From assembly GCF_026745355.1 (NCBI RefSeq), contig NC_079210.1, forward strand, positions 34,262,442 to 34,326,441: 64,000 nucleotides of DNA, given 5' to 3'. The position numbers and the translations under genes were made by a program. This DNA is from Beta vulgaris subsp. vulgaris (lineage: Eukaryota > Streptophyta > Magnoliopsida > Caryophyllales > Amaranthaceae). How positions within the stretch are numbered: the stretch's first letter is position 1; each line of letters starts with the position of its first letter. Shown piece after piece: positions 21,976 to 33,508 of this stretch. Below the pieces are notes generated by a model. The model did no database searches and had not been told where the DNA came from. It saw only the letters and a list, made by a program, of their open reading frames with translations.

Positions 21976-22174
21976 TTTTTTTTTTTATTAGGAAATTAAG
22001 TCAGTCCAAGGGCTAACCCTAACAAGCCTGTAGGAAACACCAACACATTGGCTAGTAAGGCACGCATAGCATGCTAAGAAAATACCCCAACATAATGCTG
22101 GGAGTAATGATCGAACCCCTAACCTCATGGGTCAAGGGGGAGCGATCTACCCACTTGAGCTAACTCATATCATT
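21976..22174 (-). mobile_element. tRNA-derived SINE
   Basis: On the minus strand the head carries an RNA polymerase III A box (TTAGCTCAAGTGG, about 22165-22153) and, ~40 bp on, a B box (GGTTCGATC, about 22117-22109) as in tRNA-derived SINEs. The ~200-bp unit ends with TTTCCTAATAAAAAA. An 18-bp duplication GTATCYTACGCACTGAAT flanks it (21959-21976 and 22175-22192, one mismatch; one base shared with the tail). Length, promoter boxes and duplication support a full-length SINE. Confidence 0.88.
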
Positions 22175-22405
22175 GTATCCTACGCACTGAATGAGCTAAT
22201 CAATAAATGACATGATTTTAATAATTTAGTGGTGGCAACTTCATAAGGTTACTTATATATATATGATTCGTTAAATGTTGACTTGCAGTACTACCAACTT
22301 CGGTTTTTATTAGTTTAATCGTTTCTTTTGCACAAAGTTTTGAGAAAAATAATGTTGTGGGATATAGAAGGAAAGATAAACTATTGTTTTATGTTAAAGT
22401 TGAAC

Positions 22406-23016
22406 TAGGGATGGCAATGGGGCGGGTCTGGGTCGGGTCCGCCTAGACCCAGACCCAGACCCGTTTATTTTTCACAGACCCAAACCTGACCCAGACCTGT
22501 TGGGTCTAGATTTTTCAGACCAAGACCCAGACCCGCTGGGTCTAGCGTGTCCACGGGTCCTTACTGGGTTATAAATGGGTCCTTTTTAGTTTTAAGTTTT
22601 CATCACATTTTTTAATATATGTAATTAAAAAATTTCGCCCTAATATATATAGGTTCTTGTATCCATGGTTAAAGCATTCTCTAAATAAAATTTTAAGAAT
22701 TAACTCATAATATATTAAAATGTTACAACTTATAAAGTTACATGTCTTAGGGGAGTTACAACACTAATGACTTCACAAAATCACAACTCATAAAATTTTA
22801 GAGTTTACGAAAAAAAAAAAATTCTAATATATAAATGGGTCCGCGGGGCGGGTCTGGGTCTAGCATATGTGGACCCGGACCCAGACCCGACCCATGCTAT
22901 TCGGGACCCAGATCCGACCCGGACCCATTGGGTCTAAAATTTCTGGACCCAGACCCTTATAAATGGGTCGGGTCCTAGCAGGTCTGGGTCGGGTCCAGGA
23001 CCCATTGTCATCCCTA
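22406..23016. mobile_element. hAT-type MITE with GGGTC-rich ends
   Basis: 611 bp bounded by inverted TAGGGATGGCAATGGG ... CCCATTGTCATCCCTA and an exact 8-bp duplication AGTTGAAC (22398-22405 and 23017-23024). Both ends are arrays of GGGTCTGGGTCGGGTC / GACCCAGACCC, giving long-range hairpin capacity; the centre is AT-rich. No transposase. The 8-bp duplication and TAGGGATGGCAA end fit a hAT MITE. Confidence 0.94.
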
Positions 23017-23024
23017 AGTTGAAC

Positions 23025-24053
23025 GTATATATGATGAAAAGTTAGTGATCTCATTTCAAAAATAGAAACAAAAAAAAAAGAGTAAAGTAATAAGGGAGAT
23101 GTCAAATAAGAATACAGGTGATATTGACTCAATCTTGACTTGCAGACTAGCAGTACTAGCTAGTAAACGGAAAAGCACGGTGATAATGATAATAATTTTA
23201 GGATGTTTATAAGATGGTCTTTTTCGAAACAAGATCATAGGGACAAATGAATGTGAACTATCCATTTTTGCTTGTGGACCCCCACCTTTTCTTTTAAATG
23301 TCAAAATCAATTTCTTTTGATTTTGTTTATTTACCAAAATTAATGAAATTAATTTCAGAAAATAGAAAAAATAAAATAAAAAAAAAAAAAATCATAAAAT
23401 CAAAACTTTTTTTATGAAATTAATTTCTGGCAATCGAAAAAATTATAAATTTTAAAAAAAAGAAAAATTCAGAAAAAATAACTTTGACCTTCCAAACAAT
23501 GATTTACCTTTGGAAAAAAAAAATTGGAGCCAAATTTTTTTTACCCGATTTCTCTTTCCTTGTTCTTCATGTTCTTCAAGAACGTCCATCTTCCACAATC
23601 GAGTGCGACTCAATCTTGCACCTTTTCCCTCAATTTCGACCCTATCTTTCATCTTCTCCCTCATTTCTACCCATTCTTCACCTCCATTTTCGCCCAAAAG
23701 CTTCACCTCTATTGTTGAAGTTCGCGAAAATGGAATTCGATCTAAACTCTTCACCCATACAATGGATGAAATTTAACTTGATTATTTCGCATAGAGTAAC
23801 GAATTATTCATTTTTCTATCTTCCTTTGTGCGTTTGAGTAAGATTTACCTTTTAATTTATGAATATTTTTCACAAAAAACCTAGGGATTTAGAGGAAATA
23901 AAATGACGATATCGGTGATTAAATTGCTCTAAATCAATGCACTTCACACTTTTATGCGACAATTTGTAGTTACATTTGAGTAGTTCACACTTTAGTTTAG
24001 CGACGACCTCCATGGGAGGTTGAGTTGGTTTTCAGCGTAAGGTACTATAGTAG
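23025..24053. other. No gene seen
   Basis: AT-rich with homopolymer runs (about 23370-23530) and a pyrimidine-rich patch (23560-23740) that opens several small frames on both strands without a domain. Possibly a former 5' UTR/first exon (TTCTTCAAG..CTTCCACAATC) but this is a guess. Confidence 0.4.
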
Positions 24054-24310
24054 CACTAGTAGAATAAATGCTTATTGTTACGGTCATTAAGTGGCATATT
24101 GCAGCAGTTTTAACTGCGCAGCAATTAAGGGCGCAGTAATAGGTAATTAACCTATTGTTGCGATTTTTGACCGCAACAATAGGTTAAGCTGTTATTGCTG
24201 CGGTTCCTACCCAAAACTTCAGCAATAGGTATTTTTTAAATTATTAATAATATAGGTCTATTGCTACGGTTTCTTCCCAACACCGCAGCAATAGACGCAG
24301 GGCAGGTAAA
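24054..24310 (+). mobile_element. CACTA-type terminus with subterminal repeats
   Basis: Begins CACTAGTAGAATAAATG after TAG. It then carries repeated 10-15-bp blocks in both orientations built on TATTGYTGCGGTT / ACCGCAGCAATAG (about 24072, 24170, 24195, 24255, 24285). A CACTAGTAG end followed by inverted subterminal motifs is the layout of En/Spm elements, where transposase binds. The interior after 24310 is A-rich with a GC patch of repeated AATCGCGCG near 24820-24935. The other end is not visible; the insertion of G1 at 25068 may separate it. Confidence 0.7.
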
Positions 24311-25067
24311 AAAAATCATTTCTATAGGCGTAAATTTTTCATAGTTATAATACAATTATAATATAAACATAGTTACAACAATCTACTGTTACAAAGCTGA
24401 GAAAAACAAACTAAAAAAAAAAAAAATAATAAAAACTGAAATGAAAAAACTAAGAAACAAATTAAATCTAAAACATAAGAAACTAACAAATTAAGAAACA
24501 AATTAAAACGAAAATGTAAGATTAAAAAATTAAGAAACTAAAATGTAAGCTGAAAATAAAATACACAAATTAAAAAATAACAAAAAATCAGAAATCCTAA
24601 CATTATATTGATTTTTAACAAAGAAAAATGATTTTTTTTTAAAATAAACTAATACATCACCCTTCTAGCCATTATATCTAACAAATAAAAGATAAAATTT
24701 AACTAAAAAAGAGAGAAAAAACATTAAATAAAGACAACAAGATTAAATCTAGATGGCTGGCAACCATCCGCACATCGTCGGTACCGGTGGCGGCCGACAA
24801 CCATCCGAGAGTTCTTCGCAGCGACAAAATCGCGCGTTGCTCTCCTCTAGATTGAACAGTTGGAATCGCGCGTTGTTCTCTTCCATATCGCGCGTCAGAT
24901 CTAAAGTGAGAGAGGATCAAAATCGCGCGGCATGTCAGAAATGAGAGAGGACCGACCGGTCGAACAACAAGAACACGAAGAAGCGCGAGAAACACCACCA
25001 CGACAGCGGCGCCACAACCATCATGCCATAAGAGGAGAGGAAGAAAGCATAGGGCAGGGCCATTGGT
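24311..25067. other. Probable CACTA interior, no gene seen
   Basis: A-rich stretch then a GC-rich patch (24750-25040) with AATCGCGCG three times. Short frames on both strands have no recognisable domain. Ends at the left border of gypsy element G1. Confidence 0.4.
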
Positions 25068-27622
25068 TGTAATCCCCCATAATTTTAAAGAAATTTTATA
25101 AATATATTTAAGTATTTATATAGTTGTATTTAAATCCAAATGAGTTTGGGAAAATGATTTGACTTTTAAAGAGGGTTGACTATTTTAAAAGTCAAATGAA
25201 ATTATTTTTCATAGCTTAATAAAATGAGAAATATTATAATTAAGCATGTTTTAATAAAGGTTTGAATATTAAAGTATATTGAAAAAGAAGTTTAATGGAA
25301 TCGAAAATCCTAAAAGGATATAAAGGAAAAGAGTCATGTTGATGACTAAAGTCTTAAATTGTCCATCTTATTAGTCATCAAGTTTCATTAATCATAATCT
25401 CTTTTCCTAAGCCCATAAAGGGAAGCCTTTATATAAATATCCTAAAACCCAATTATTTCACCCTACACATTTATTTTCTCTCAACTTCACGTCATTCTCT
25501 CTCTCCTCACTCCTTCGACTTTTTCTCTCTCCTCTTCGTGCGCCATTCTTGATTTCTCTCTCAAATTTCGTTTCTTCTTCTTCAAGTAACGTTTCTTGTT
25601 CAACAAGAAATGTCACAAATATTTCTCAAGAACCGAAAGTTGTTGCCGCCAGTGCCCTGCCGCGTGCTGCCGCTGTCCGGCGCCTTCTTTCTCCATTGTT
25701 GTCGGTTGTTTTCTTTCTTCCTTCCTAAGATTCTATTAAAAGACTAGTTTTTATGTTATTTTATTATTATTTAGCATGTTTATCAATTAAATTACTGTTT
25801 TATATATATGTATAATTTTGGTTTTTATAGTTTATATTATAATAAATTTCAGATTTATTATATTGAGTTTATTTTTAGTTTTATTGATGTAAATAATAGT
25901 TTTTAGGGTTTTTATCTGCTAGAAACTAAAGAAATATATTATAAACCATGAGATTTATTTAGTACATAATTTTAAATACGTTGTACCTATTTTCAGAAGA
26001 GTTATTAGATTTTAAAAGTGCTGTAATTTCAGAAAAAAGTATTTATGGAGTTTTTAAGGATTTTTAATTGCTAGAATAGTAGTACTATACTAGGAATTAA
26101 AAATAACTTAAGTTTGGAACTTAAAAACAATTTTTAAAACGTGTTTTAAGGGGTTTTAATCGTTTTAAAGCTGCTGTAATTTTTGGTTCAAGTTATTAAT
26201 TGTAGTTACTTTATTTTCTAGGCGGAGATTACGTTGTAGGAGACTTTTAACGATTTAAAAGTGGCCTACAGGCTAGTATATATAAGGTACGTACATTATT
26301 TACGTGCTATGTGGCTTAGTACCATGTTTAAGGAAGGTTTAAATTTTTAGTATCATGTATAGGAGCCTGTTTGTTCATATATGTGATTTCTGGAATTATT
26401 TTACATGTTATATGCCTGTGTGCAACATGTGATCTAGAATTGACTATGTTTATCAGATTATAATGTTTGTATGGAATTATTGATGCAAGCATGCTAAGTT
26501 AGTTTATTTATTAATTCATATAAGAATTAGTATATGTTAGAGTGAATCATGTAATGCATGCATTCATGAGAAGTATCATTTTATTATCTTATGAGGGTCG
26601 TGGGCCTTATTTGGTAAGTTACAAGTTATACTTATATAAAGGTAAAGCTTATTGTTGGCTAGGTTCAACAAGTAAGTAAGTAAGTAAAGAATAAAAAGGA
26701 CTTAAGTAGTCTTGGATTGTAAGTTGTGATCACTTGTTAATCCAAAGATAAAAGAAGTTATGTTATGAATGTTTGATTATAAATTATGTGTTACTTGTCT
26801 GTAAGTGTCAACACAAGTAATAACATGTAAATAACATAAAGTGTAACGAGAATAAGTTATAGGCTTTAGACTGGTGCACGTCTAGAGTTGGACACTAAGG
26901 GTTGGAGTACATGGTGGTAGCCCATGGCTTTTCTAGGAATGGATTGATCACCATCCCTCTTTTATAATTCAAAGGTTCCTCGATATCGCAAGTCACTCTG
27001 AAATGCGGAGTCGCGCCTGCATTTCACATTAGTAGTTAAGTCAACTCGTCCAATAACTATTCTATTAAAGTAATTAAAATGATGTTTGAGTTTAGTTCAG
27101 TAAAAGTTGTCTGCGGTTTATTATATGATTATTATTTATTTATTCCTGTACATTATTGTTTAGTATCATGTTTAGGAATATTTATGTTTGATATGTAGTA
27201 CTCAGCTTTGCTGATTACGTGCTGTTTGTGTGTGTGATTATGGCATTGCCTTATTGATCCTGTGATGATCCTTCTGGTGAGCAGAGTCGATATTGCATTG
27301 ACATTACCGGTTCGCAGATGTGCATCACATTGGGAATCTGGAGTGGAGAGGCTATTTATATATCTAGCATAGTTTAAGTTCTGTTTTCGTAGGAACATCT
27401 TTATTTCAGTTTGTGGTTTATTAAGTTGGTGTGTTTAAGTTTCAAACACTTGTCATTTATTTAGTAAGTTTTAATAAAGTTGGTTTTTAGTAAATTGTTT
27501 TCCGCTGCAAAATTCTGAATAAGCCGATACGTTATCACACGGGCGATAATGTCTGGGTAATTCTCTAAGTTTTATATTATAAAGTTATTTATGAAAAGAG
27601 AGAATTATCGGGGTGTTACAAA
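25068..27622 (+). repeat. 5' LTR of Ty3/gypsy element G1
   Basis: Begins TGTAATCCCCCATAATTTT and ends AATTATCGGGGTGTTACA, followed three bases later by a primer-binding-site-like sequence; 2555 bp. A pyrimidine-rich CTCTCTCCTC stretch (25480-25560) suggests the transcription start region. The 3' partner is not in the window. Its ends resemble those of the solo LTR at 55359 and of element G2. Confidence 0.85.
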
Positions 27623-27625
27623 GTG

Positions 27626-27640
27626 GTATCTGGGAGCTTT
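27626..27640 (+). other. Primer-binding site of G1
   Basis: TGGTATCTGGGAGCT lies three bases after the LTR; TGGTATC plus GAGC fits an eroded TGGTATCAGAGC initiator-Met tRNA site. Confidence 0.75.
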
Positions 27641-27769
27641 AGGTTATTTTGTGACGTATAGACGCCTAACTAGCAAGCTAGCTTATTAGTTATTTGAAGG
27701 AAACCTTAAAATTGATCCTACGTATTCATTTTGAAAATTATATAGAGTGTATATATTTTTAGAACTGAA

Positions 27770-28025
27770 ATTTTTTTAGAACCCGAAATTTTTTGTTTTT
27801 CGGAAATTCATATAGTGCGTTTTTTTTTTTTTGTGATCAAATTTTTTTTTTATTTCGAAATCTTGATTATGTTTGAAAATTTTTTTTTTTTCGAAAATTA
27901 TATGAGTTCGAAATTTTTTCGAATAATTTGAGGGGTCCGAATTTTATTTTTTTTTTGTTTCGAGTTGGAATTTTTTTTCGAGTGATCATAGGTTCGAAAT
28001 TTTTTTTTTACTCGAAGGTTTTTTT
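27770..28025 (+). repeat. T-rich TTTTTTCGAA low-complexity tract
   Basis: Repeated poly-T blocks separated by CGAAAT / TCGAG in the untranslated leader of G1. Low complexity; no coding capacity. Confidence 0.8.
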
Positions 28026-28423
28026 AGGCACTTAAGTAATATTATTTATAAAAGTGTCTGCATTATATGTTATGCCTTTAAAGTTATATTATTGCATTGT
28101 GGGAATGGGTAGTATAGGAAGGGCATATAGGATAGCAACATTATATGCCTGCAGCAGGAAGTTAGTTCAGCATCATTATTATTTTCCTCCCTGCAAATAG
28201 TGCATTATTATCATTTCTTCCTGTGATGATGCATTATACTATTATACTTTCCAGCTATGATACATGGATATTATTTTTCCTTCCCTGCTAACTGTTTACA
28301 TTTTCTAACCTGCAAAGTGTTATATGTTCAGGCCTTTGTTTTTGTTTACCCCTATTATTTTGTGGGAACACGTTAGAGAGAGTGCTAAACCACTATGGTT
28401 TATTGTGTTGTAGCTCTTCAATC

Positions 28424-28821
28424 ATGTCAGCTAATCTAGGAAGCTATTTTAACCCCATCATCCTGAGCGACGACGAAGTCGACGAGTTTCATTCACCTAA
28501 CGACCATAGAGAGTATACAAATCTACACTGGACGATGCGATGCATCTTAAGGAGAGGTTTGCCTAGTGATGATGAGATGATATTAGAAATGGACCATGCC
28601 AGATCACCACTAGGGAAGATATCTACCATGCTTACTTCAGGTATGAAACGAAGACTGAACCTGAAGAGGATGAGGATACCATACCCATTAGAAGATCAAA
28701 GATACAAAGGAAATTCATTGACTATGATGAGGATGGGGAAGAAGAGGACTTTGAGGATGCTACATTCATGCCTGGTCAGTATAAGGAAGCTGAGGATAAA
28801 GATAGCAATGTAGTGCCATAG
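28424..28821 (+). pseudogene. Acidic leader ORF upstream of G1 gag, frameshifted
   Basis: The frame from the ATG at 28424 reads MSANLGSYFNPIILSDDEVDEF and then HWTMRCILRRGLPSDDEMI. At about 28590 a shift to the next frame gives REDIYHAYFRYETKTEPEEDEDT, DYDEDGEEEDFEDATFMPGQYKEAEDKDSN and a TAG at 28819-28821. The joined reading would be ~130 residues, strongly acidic, with no domain I recognise. It lies 470 bp upstream of an intact gag. Extra leader ORFs are known in some plant gypsy lineages (Ogre/Tat), but I cannot match this one. The shift means it is probably dead in this copy; chance coding cannot be fully excluded, but the change of frame restores the same acidic composition. Confidence 0.5.
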
Positions 28822-29290
28822 GTTATACATATACTTATGTTTTTTATATATACAGATATACATAGAATATTAGTCATAGGAATAAGGAAAAAGGTGTTTT
28901 ATAGAGTTATTATTTTAGGAAAATATAGATACTACGATGTTTTTTTTATATTAAATTTTACCCTTTTTATGGAAGAATAAAGATATTATTTAGTTTATTT
29001 GAGTGAGTAAGAATTTATTTTGGGCACGTGATAGAAATAATTTTTTTTTATTTAAATTTTTATTATGTGATCATATTTCTTTTACTTGCTCAATTCAACT
29101 TCATGTTGATATGAATATATTTTACGTGAACAATTATGTAATTATTAGAGAACACTTCATGTTGGAACTTAGTGGAATTGTTTGTTGATGCGATCTTTGA
29201 TGATCAAATCAAATGTTGCCTTATTAGAAGACTATGTAAGTTATACTGGAACCTAAGTAGAGTTATATTACTTTCAGGTCCCAGAGTAGA

Positions 29291-30388
29291 ATGGCCAACA
29301 ATACTGATTTAGCTGTTGCTATTCGCCTCTTGGCGGAGAAACTGACTCAGGAAAAGGTTGAACGTCCTGAGACTGCTAGAGAAATGTTCGAAGTCCTGGC
29401 CAAACCCTACTTTAAGGGACAATCTGACCCTACCTTCTTAGAGAATTGGATTAGGGAATTTGAAAAGCTGTTCGAGGTAGTGAACTACCCTGCTAATATG
29501 AGAGTAGGTCAGGCTGTGTTATATCTGAAGGATGAGGCTGACTTATGGTGGAGAGAAAATGGTGCCAGATTGAGTGTTGCTGAGGGATTCAATTGGGAAG
29601 CCATTGTGGTTGTTTTGAGAGGAAAGTTTTACCCTGCCTTCATGAGGAAACAAAAAGCTCAAGAGTTCATTAACCTTAGAATGGGTAGTATGACTATTTC
29701 TGAGTACTATAGCAAATTCATAGCCCTGTCTAGGTTTGCACCTGAATTTGTAGCCACTGAGGAGCTTAAGGCTCAGAGGTTTGAGCAAGGGCTAACTGAT
29801 GAAATTCAATTGGGACTAGGAGGTGAGACCTTTACATCCTTAGATGTGGTGTATGGGAGAGCTTCGCATATCTATAGGTTGCAATCAAGGAGAGATAAGA
29901 AGAATGGGATAGTTGGTGAGAAGAGGAAGGATGTTAATGCTATGGGAAACCAGGGGAATTTCAAGAAAAATCGAAATGGTAATGGGAATTTCCAAGGGAG
30001 AAATAACCAGGATGATCGCAAGGGTAAACCTGAGAGAGTGCATCACTGCAAGTTCTGTGACAAAAACCATCCTGGGAAAGACTGTAAGGGGGAATTAGTA
30101 ACCTGTAACTACTGTCAAAAGAAGGGCCATAGGGAGTATGAGTGTTTCTCCAAGCATGGTAAAGATCTGAAGAGTCAAGAAAATGGTAACCAGGTTAGGT
30201 CAGGGTCCAACCAGTCTGGGAACCAGGGTCCTAAGCCTGGTGGTCAGCAGAATAACCAAGGGAGCTATAATAAGCCTGCGAATGAGAATCCTAACCAGAA
30301 TAAGCCTGTAGGAAAAATGTTCGTGATGAGTCGTAACGGAGCTGAGAGGTCTGCTGATGTGGTCACTGGTAATTTTTCTATAAATTAG
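29291..30388 (+). CDS. Ty3/gypsy gag (G1), intact
   Basis: A 365-residue open frame. The capsid-type retrotrans_gag region covers roughly residues 40-190 (YFKGQSDPTFLENWIREFEKLF, LKDEADLWWRENGA, FMRKQKAQEFINLRMGSMTISEYYSKF). A basic Asn/Gly-rich stretch leads to a Cys-rich HHCKFCDKNHPGKDC and a canonical zinc knuckle C272-x2-C275-x4-H280-x4-C285. The tail is Asn/Gln/Gly-rich. The protein would form the particle that packages the element RNA. In chromoviruses gag and pol are normally one frame; here a stop at 30386-30388 separates gag from protease, which lies in another frame 12 bp on, so this is probably a disabled fusion. Start chosen at the first ATG before the domain. Confidence 0.9.
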   Translation: MANNTDLAVAIRLLAEKLTQEKVERPETAREMFEVLAKPYFKGQSDPTFLENWIREFEKLFEVVNYPANMRVGQAVLYLKDEADLWWRENGARLSVAEGFNWEAIVVVLRGKFYPAFMRKQKAQEFINLRMGSMTISEYYSKFIALSRFAPEFVATEELKAQRFEQGLTDEIQLGLGGETFTSLDVVYGRASHIYRLQSRRDKKNGIVGEKRKDVNAMGNQGNFKKNRNGNGNFQGRNNQDDRKGKPERVHHCKFCDKNHPGKDCKGELVTCNYCQKKGHREYECFSKHGKDLKSQENGNQVRSGSNQSGNQGPKPGGQQNNQGSYNKPANENPNQNKPVGKMFVMSRNGAERSADVVTGNFSIN

Positions 30389-30399
30389 TCTTTGTTAAA

Positions 30400-33300
30400 A
30401 TGCTATTTGATTCGGGGGCGACTTATTCTCTTATATCGTCTTCTGTCCTAAAGAGTCTGGGGTTAGTAGAATTTGAATCAATTGACTTGTCTATTAGTAT
30501 TCCTACTGGGGAAGTCATAAAGTGTACTAAGCTGTTCAAAAACCTGCCTTTGAAGATAGGAGGGAGTGTCTTTCCATCCGACTTAATTGAGTTTAACTTG
30601 GGAGACCTAGATGTGATTCTTGGGATGAACTGGTTGAGTCTTTACAAGGCTAACATTGATTGTGAGGTTCAAAAGGTAGTGTTGAGAAATCCTTCGGGAA
30701 AATTGACCTCCTATAGACGGTTTGGGAAACCCAAGAAGTTTGGAGTTATCTCTGCTATGCAAGTGCAGAAGTTGATGAGAAAGGGTGTGAGCTATTCTTC
30801 TGTAGCGTGCAGGATGTGAGTAAGGAAGCTGAGTTAAAACTTGAGGATGTCCCAATAGTGAACGAGTTATGGATGTATTTCCGAGTGAGATTTCAGGTAT
30901 GCCACCTACTAGTGCTGTTGAGTTCACCATAGACTTAGTTCCTGGAACTGCACCTATATCTAAGGCACCCTATAGAATGGCACCTCCTGAGATGAGTGAG
31001 TTAAAGACGCAATTGCAAGAGCTGTTGGATAAAGGTTATATTAGGCCAAGTGCATCATCGTGGGGAGCTCCTGTGTTATTTGTGAAGAAAAAGATGGAAG
31101 TATAGTTATATATTGACTATGGGAGTTGAACAACGTAACCATAAAAAAAAGTACCCTTTGCCTAGAATAAATACCTATTCGACAGTTAATGGAGCGAGTG
31201 TGTTCACAAGACCGACTTACTTCTAGATATCATCAATTGAGGTAGCCGATAAGGATGTACTAAGACTGCCTTTAGAACGCGTTATGGTCACTAGGAGTTT
31301 ACTGTAATGCCATTTGGGTTAACCAACGCTCCTGCGATATTTATGGACTTGATGAATAGAATCTTTCATGAATTTCTGGATAAGTTCGTAGTGGTTTTCA
31401 TTGATGACATTTTGATATATTCGAGGAATGAAACTGAGCATGATGAGCACTTGAGGATTATTTTGGAGACTTTGAGGAAGAACCAACTATATGCCAAGTT
31501 TTCTAAGTGTGAGTTCCGTCTGGAGAAAGTAGCATTTTTGGGTCACTTTGTGTCTAAGGAAGGAGTCTCAGTAGATCCTGCTAAGATTCAAGCTGTGAGT
31601 GAGTGGCCAACTCCAAAGAGTGTGTCAGACATTAGAGTTCTTGGTCTAGCTGCTATTATAGAAGATTCGTGAAGATTTCTCGAAGATAGCAAGACCTATG
31701 ACCAATTTGATGAAAAGAGTCTAAGTTCGAGTGAATGAAAATGTGAGGAAGCTTTCCAGATCTTGAAGGATCTTTAACCTCTGCACCTGTTTTGACCCTG
31801 CCTGATGGAAATGAGGGGTTTGAGGTATATAGTGATGCATCGAAAAATGGTATGGGTTGTGTGTTACAACAGAAGGTAAGTAATAGCTCGCGTCGCGTCA
31901 ATTGAAACCTTATGAGGCTAATTACCCTCCATGATCTAGAGTTAGCTGCCATAGTGTTTGCACTGAAAATTTGGAGACATTATCTTTATGGGGAAACTTG
32001 TAAGATATTTACAGACCATAAGAGCTTGAAGTACATCTTCACCCAAAAAGACTTGAATATGAGGCAGAGAAGATGGCTGGAGTTGATTAAGGATTATGAT
32101 CTAGACTCCAGTATCATGAGGGAAAGCAAATGTGTGGCTGATGCCCTAAGTAGAAATCGAGTCATAGTTTGAGTACGTTGATAGTCCCTGAGGATTGTGT
32201 CGAGATATGCAAAGGTTGAGCTTAGAAATTTTAAATCCTGGGAAAGTGAGGCTAGACTTAGTACTCTTCTTTGGGTGTGTCGGTTTTCGACGAATTATTG
32301 AGGGTCAAGTTGGGATGAGCACCTAGACAAATAAAGGAAAAGAAGCAAGGAAGGAACTACTTCAAGATTTATGATATGGGAGTCTAAGGTTTAAAGGAGG
32401 TGTGTGTACCACAAAAGTGCAATGACTTAAGAGACATCTTATGGACGAGGGCATAATACTCCATATCTGTGCACCCGGGTGACAATTTGTATAAAGACCT
32501 TAAGGTTATCTATTGGTGGCCAAACATGAAGCGAGAGGTAGCTGAATATGTGTCTAAGTACCTAACTTGTCAGAAGGTGAAGATAGACCATCAGTGACCT
32601 ATGGGGAAGGTTCAATCGTTAGAGGTCCCTGGATGGAAGTGGGATTCTATTTCTATGGACTTTGTGACAACCTTACCTAAGACGAGAAGTGAAATGACAC
32701 CATTGGGTTATTGTGGATAGACTGACCAAATCAGCCGTGTTTATACCCATTAAGGAGACATGGAAAAAGAAGCAACTCACTAAGACCTATATCAAGCATG
32801 TAGTGAGATTGCATGGAATTCCAAAGGACATTATTTCTAACCGTTACTCTAGATTCCTATCGAAGTTTTGGAAAAAGGTCCAATTAAACCTTGGGACAAC
32901 ATTGAAAATGAGTACAGCCTTTCACCCTGCGACCAATGGTCAGACTGAGAGGACTAATCAGACTATGGAGGACATGTTGAGAGCATTTGCGATCGATTTT
33001 CAAGGTAGTTGGGAGGACCAATTAGATTTGATTGAGTTTTCTTACAGCAATAGTTATCATGCGAGTATAAAGATGGCACCATTTGAGGCATTATATGGAC
33101 GAAAATGTAGAGGTCCCATTTGCTGGAATGACTTTAGTGAAAATATAGTCTTGGGGACTGAATTTATTAAGGAGACCATTAAGAATGTCCGACTAATTCA
33201 GGCTCGAATTCAAGCTGCGCAAGATAGGCAGAAAAGTTATGCAGATTTAAAATGACGCGAAGATGAGTTTGTTGTAGGTGATAAAGTATTCTTAAATAAT

Positions 33301-33508
33301 CACCCACTAAAGGCGTTGTGAGATTTGGGAAAAAGGGCAAGCTAAGTGCCAAGTATGTAGGCCCATATGAGATTTTAGAGCGCATTGGGAAAGTAGCTTA
33401 TAGAATGGCGCTGCCAATGGAGTTTGAAAAGATGCATGAAGTATTCCATATCTCCCAACTTAAGCGCTATATCCCTAATGAGCGTGAAGGATTTTGTCCT
33501 CGATCAAG
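30400..33508 (+). pseudogene. Ty3/gypsy pol (G1): PR-RT-RNH-INT, broken
   Basis: Protease: MLFDSGATYSLIS (30400) with the DSG active site. [20 protein letters not shown] near 30940, then [20 protein letters not shown] and [13 protein letters not shown] (catalytic DD intact) at 31307-31672, with frame losses at 31105-31300. RNase [23 protein letters not shown] and [30 protein letters not shown] (31912-32172). Integrase: HHCC module around 32455-32590, where the expected CLTC reads YLTC, so one zinc ligand is lost; core at 32713-33255 with DRLTKSAVF, a SNR where SDR is usual (catalytic Asp to Asn) and TNGQTERTNQTMED (Glu present). Several stops and shifts make it dead. The tail FHISQLKRYIP stops where copia C3 has inserted, so the chromodomain is missing. 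Confidence 0.9.

Noticed and set aside
23484..23837. Overlapping small frames in a pyrimidine-rich patch
   Set aside because: Several frames on both strands are open at once because of low-complexity CT-rich sequence; no domain or codon signal.
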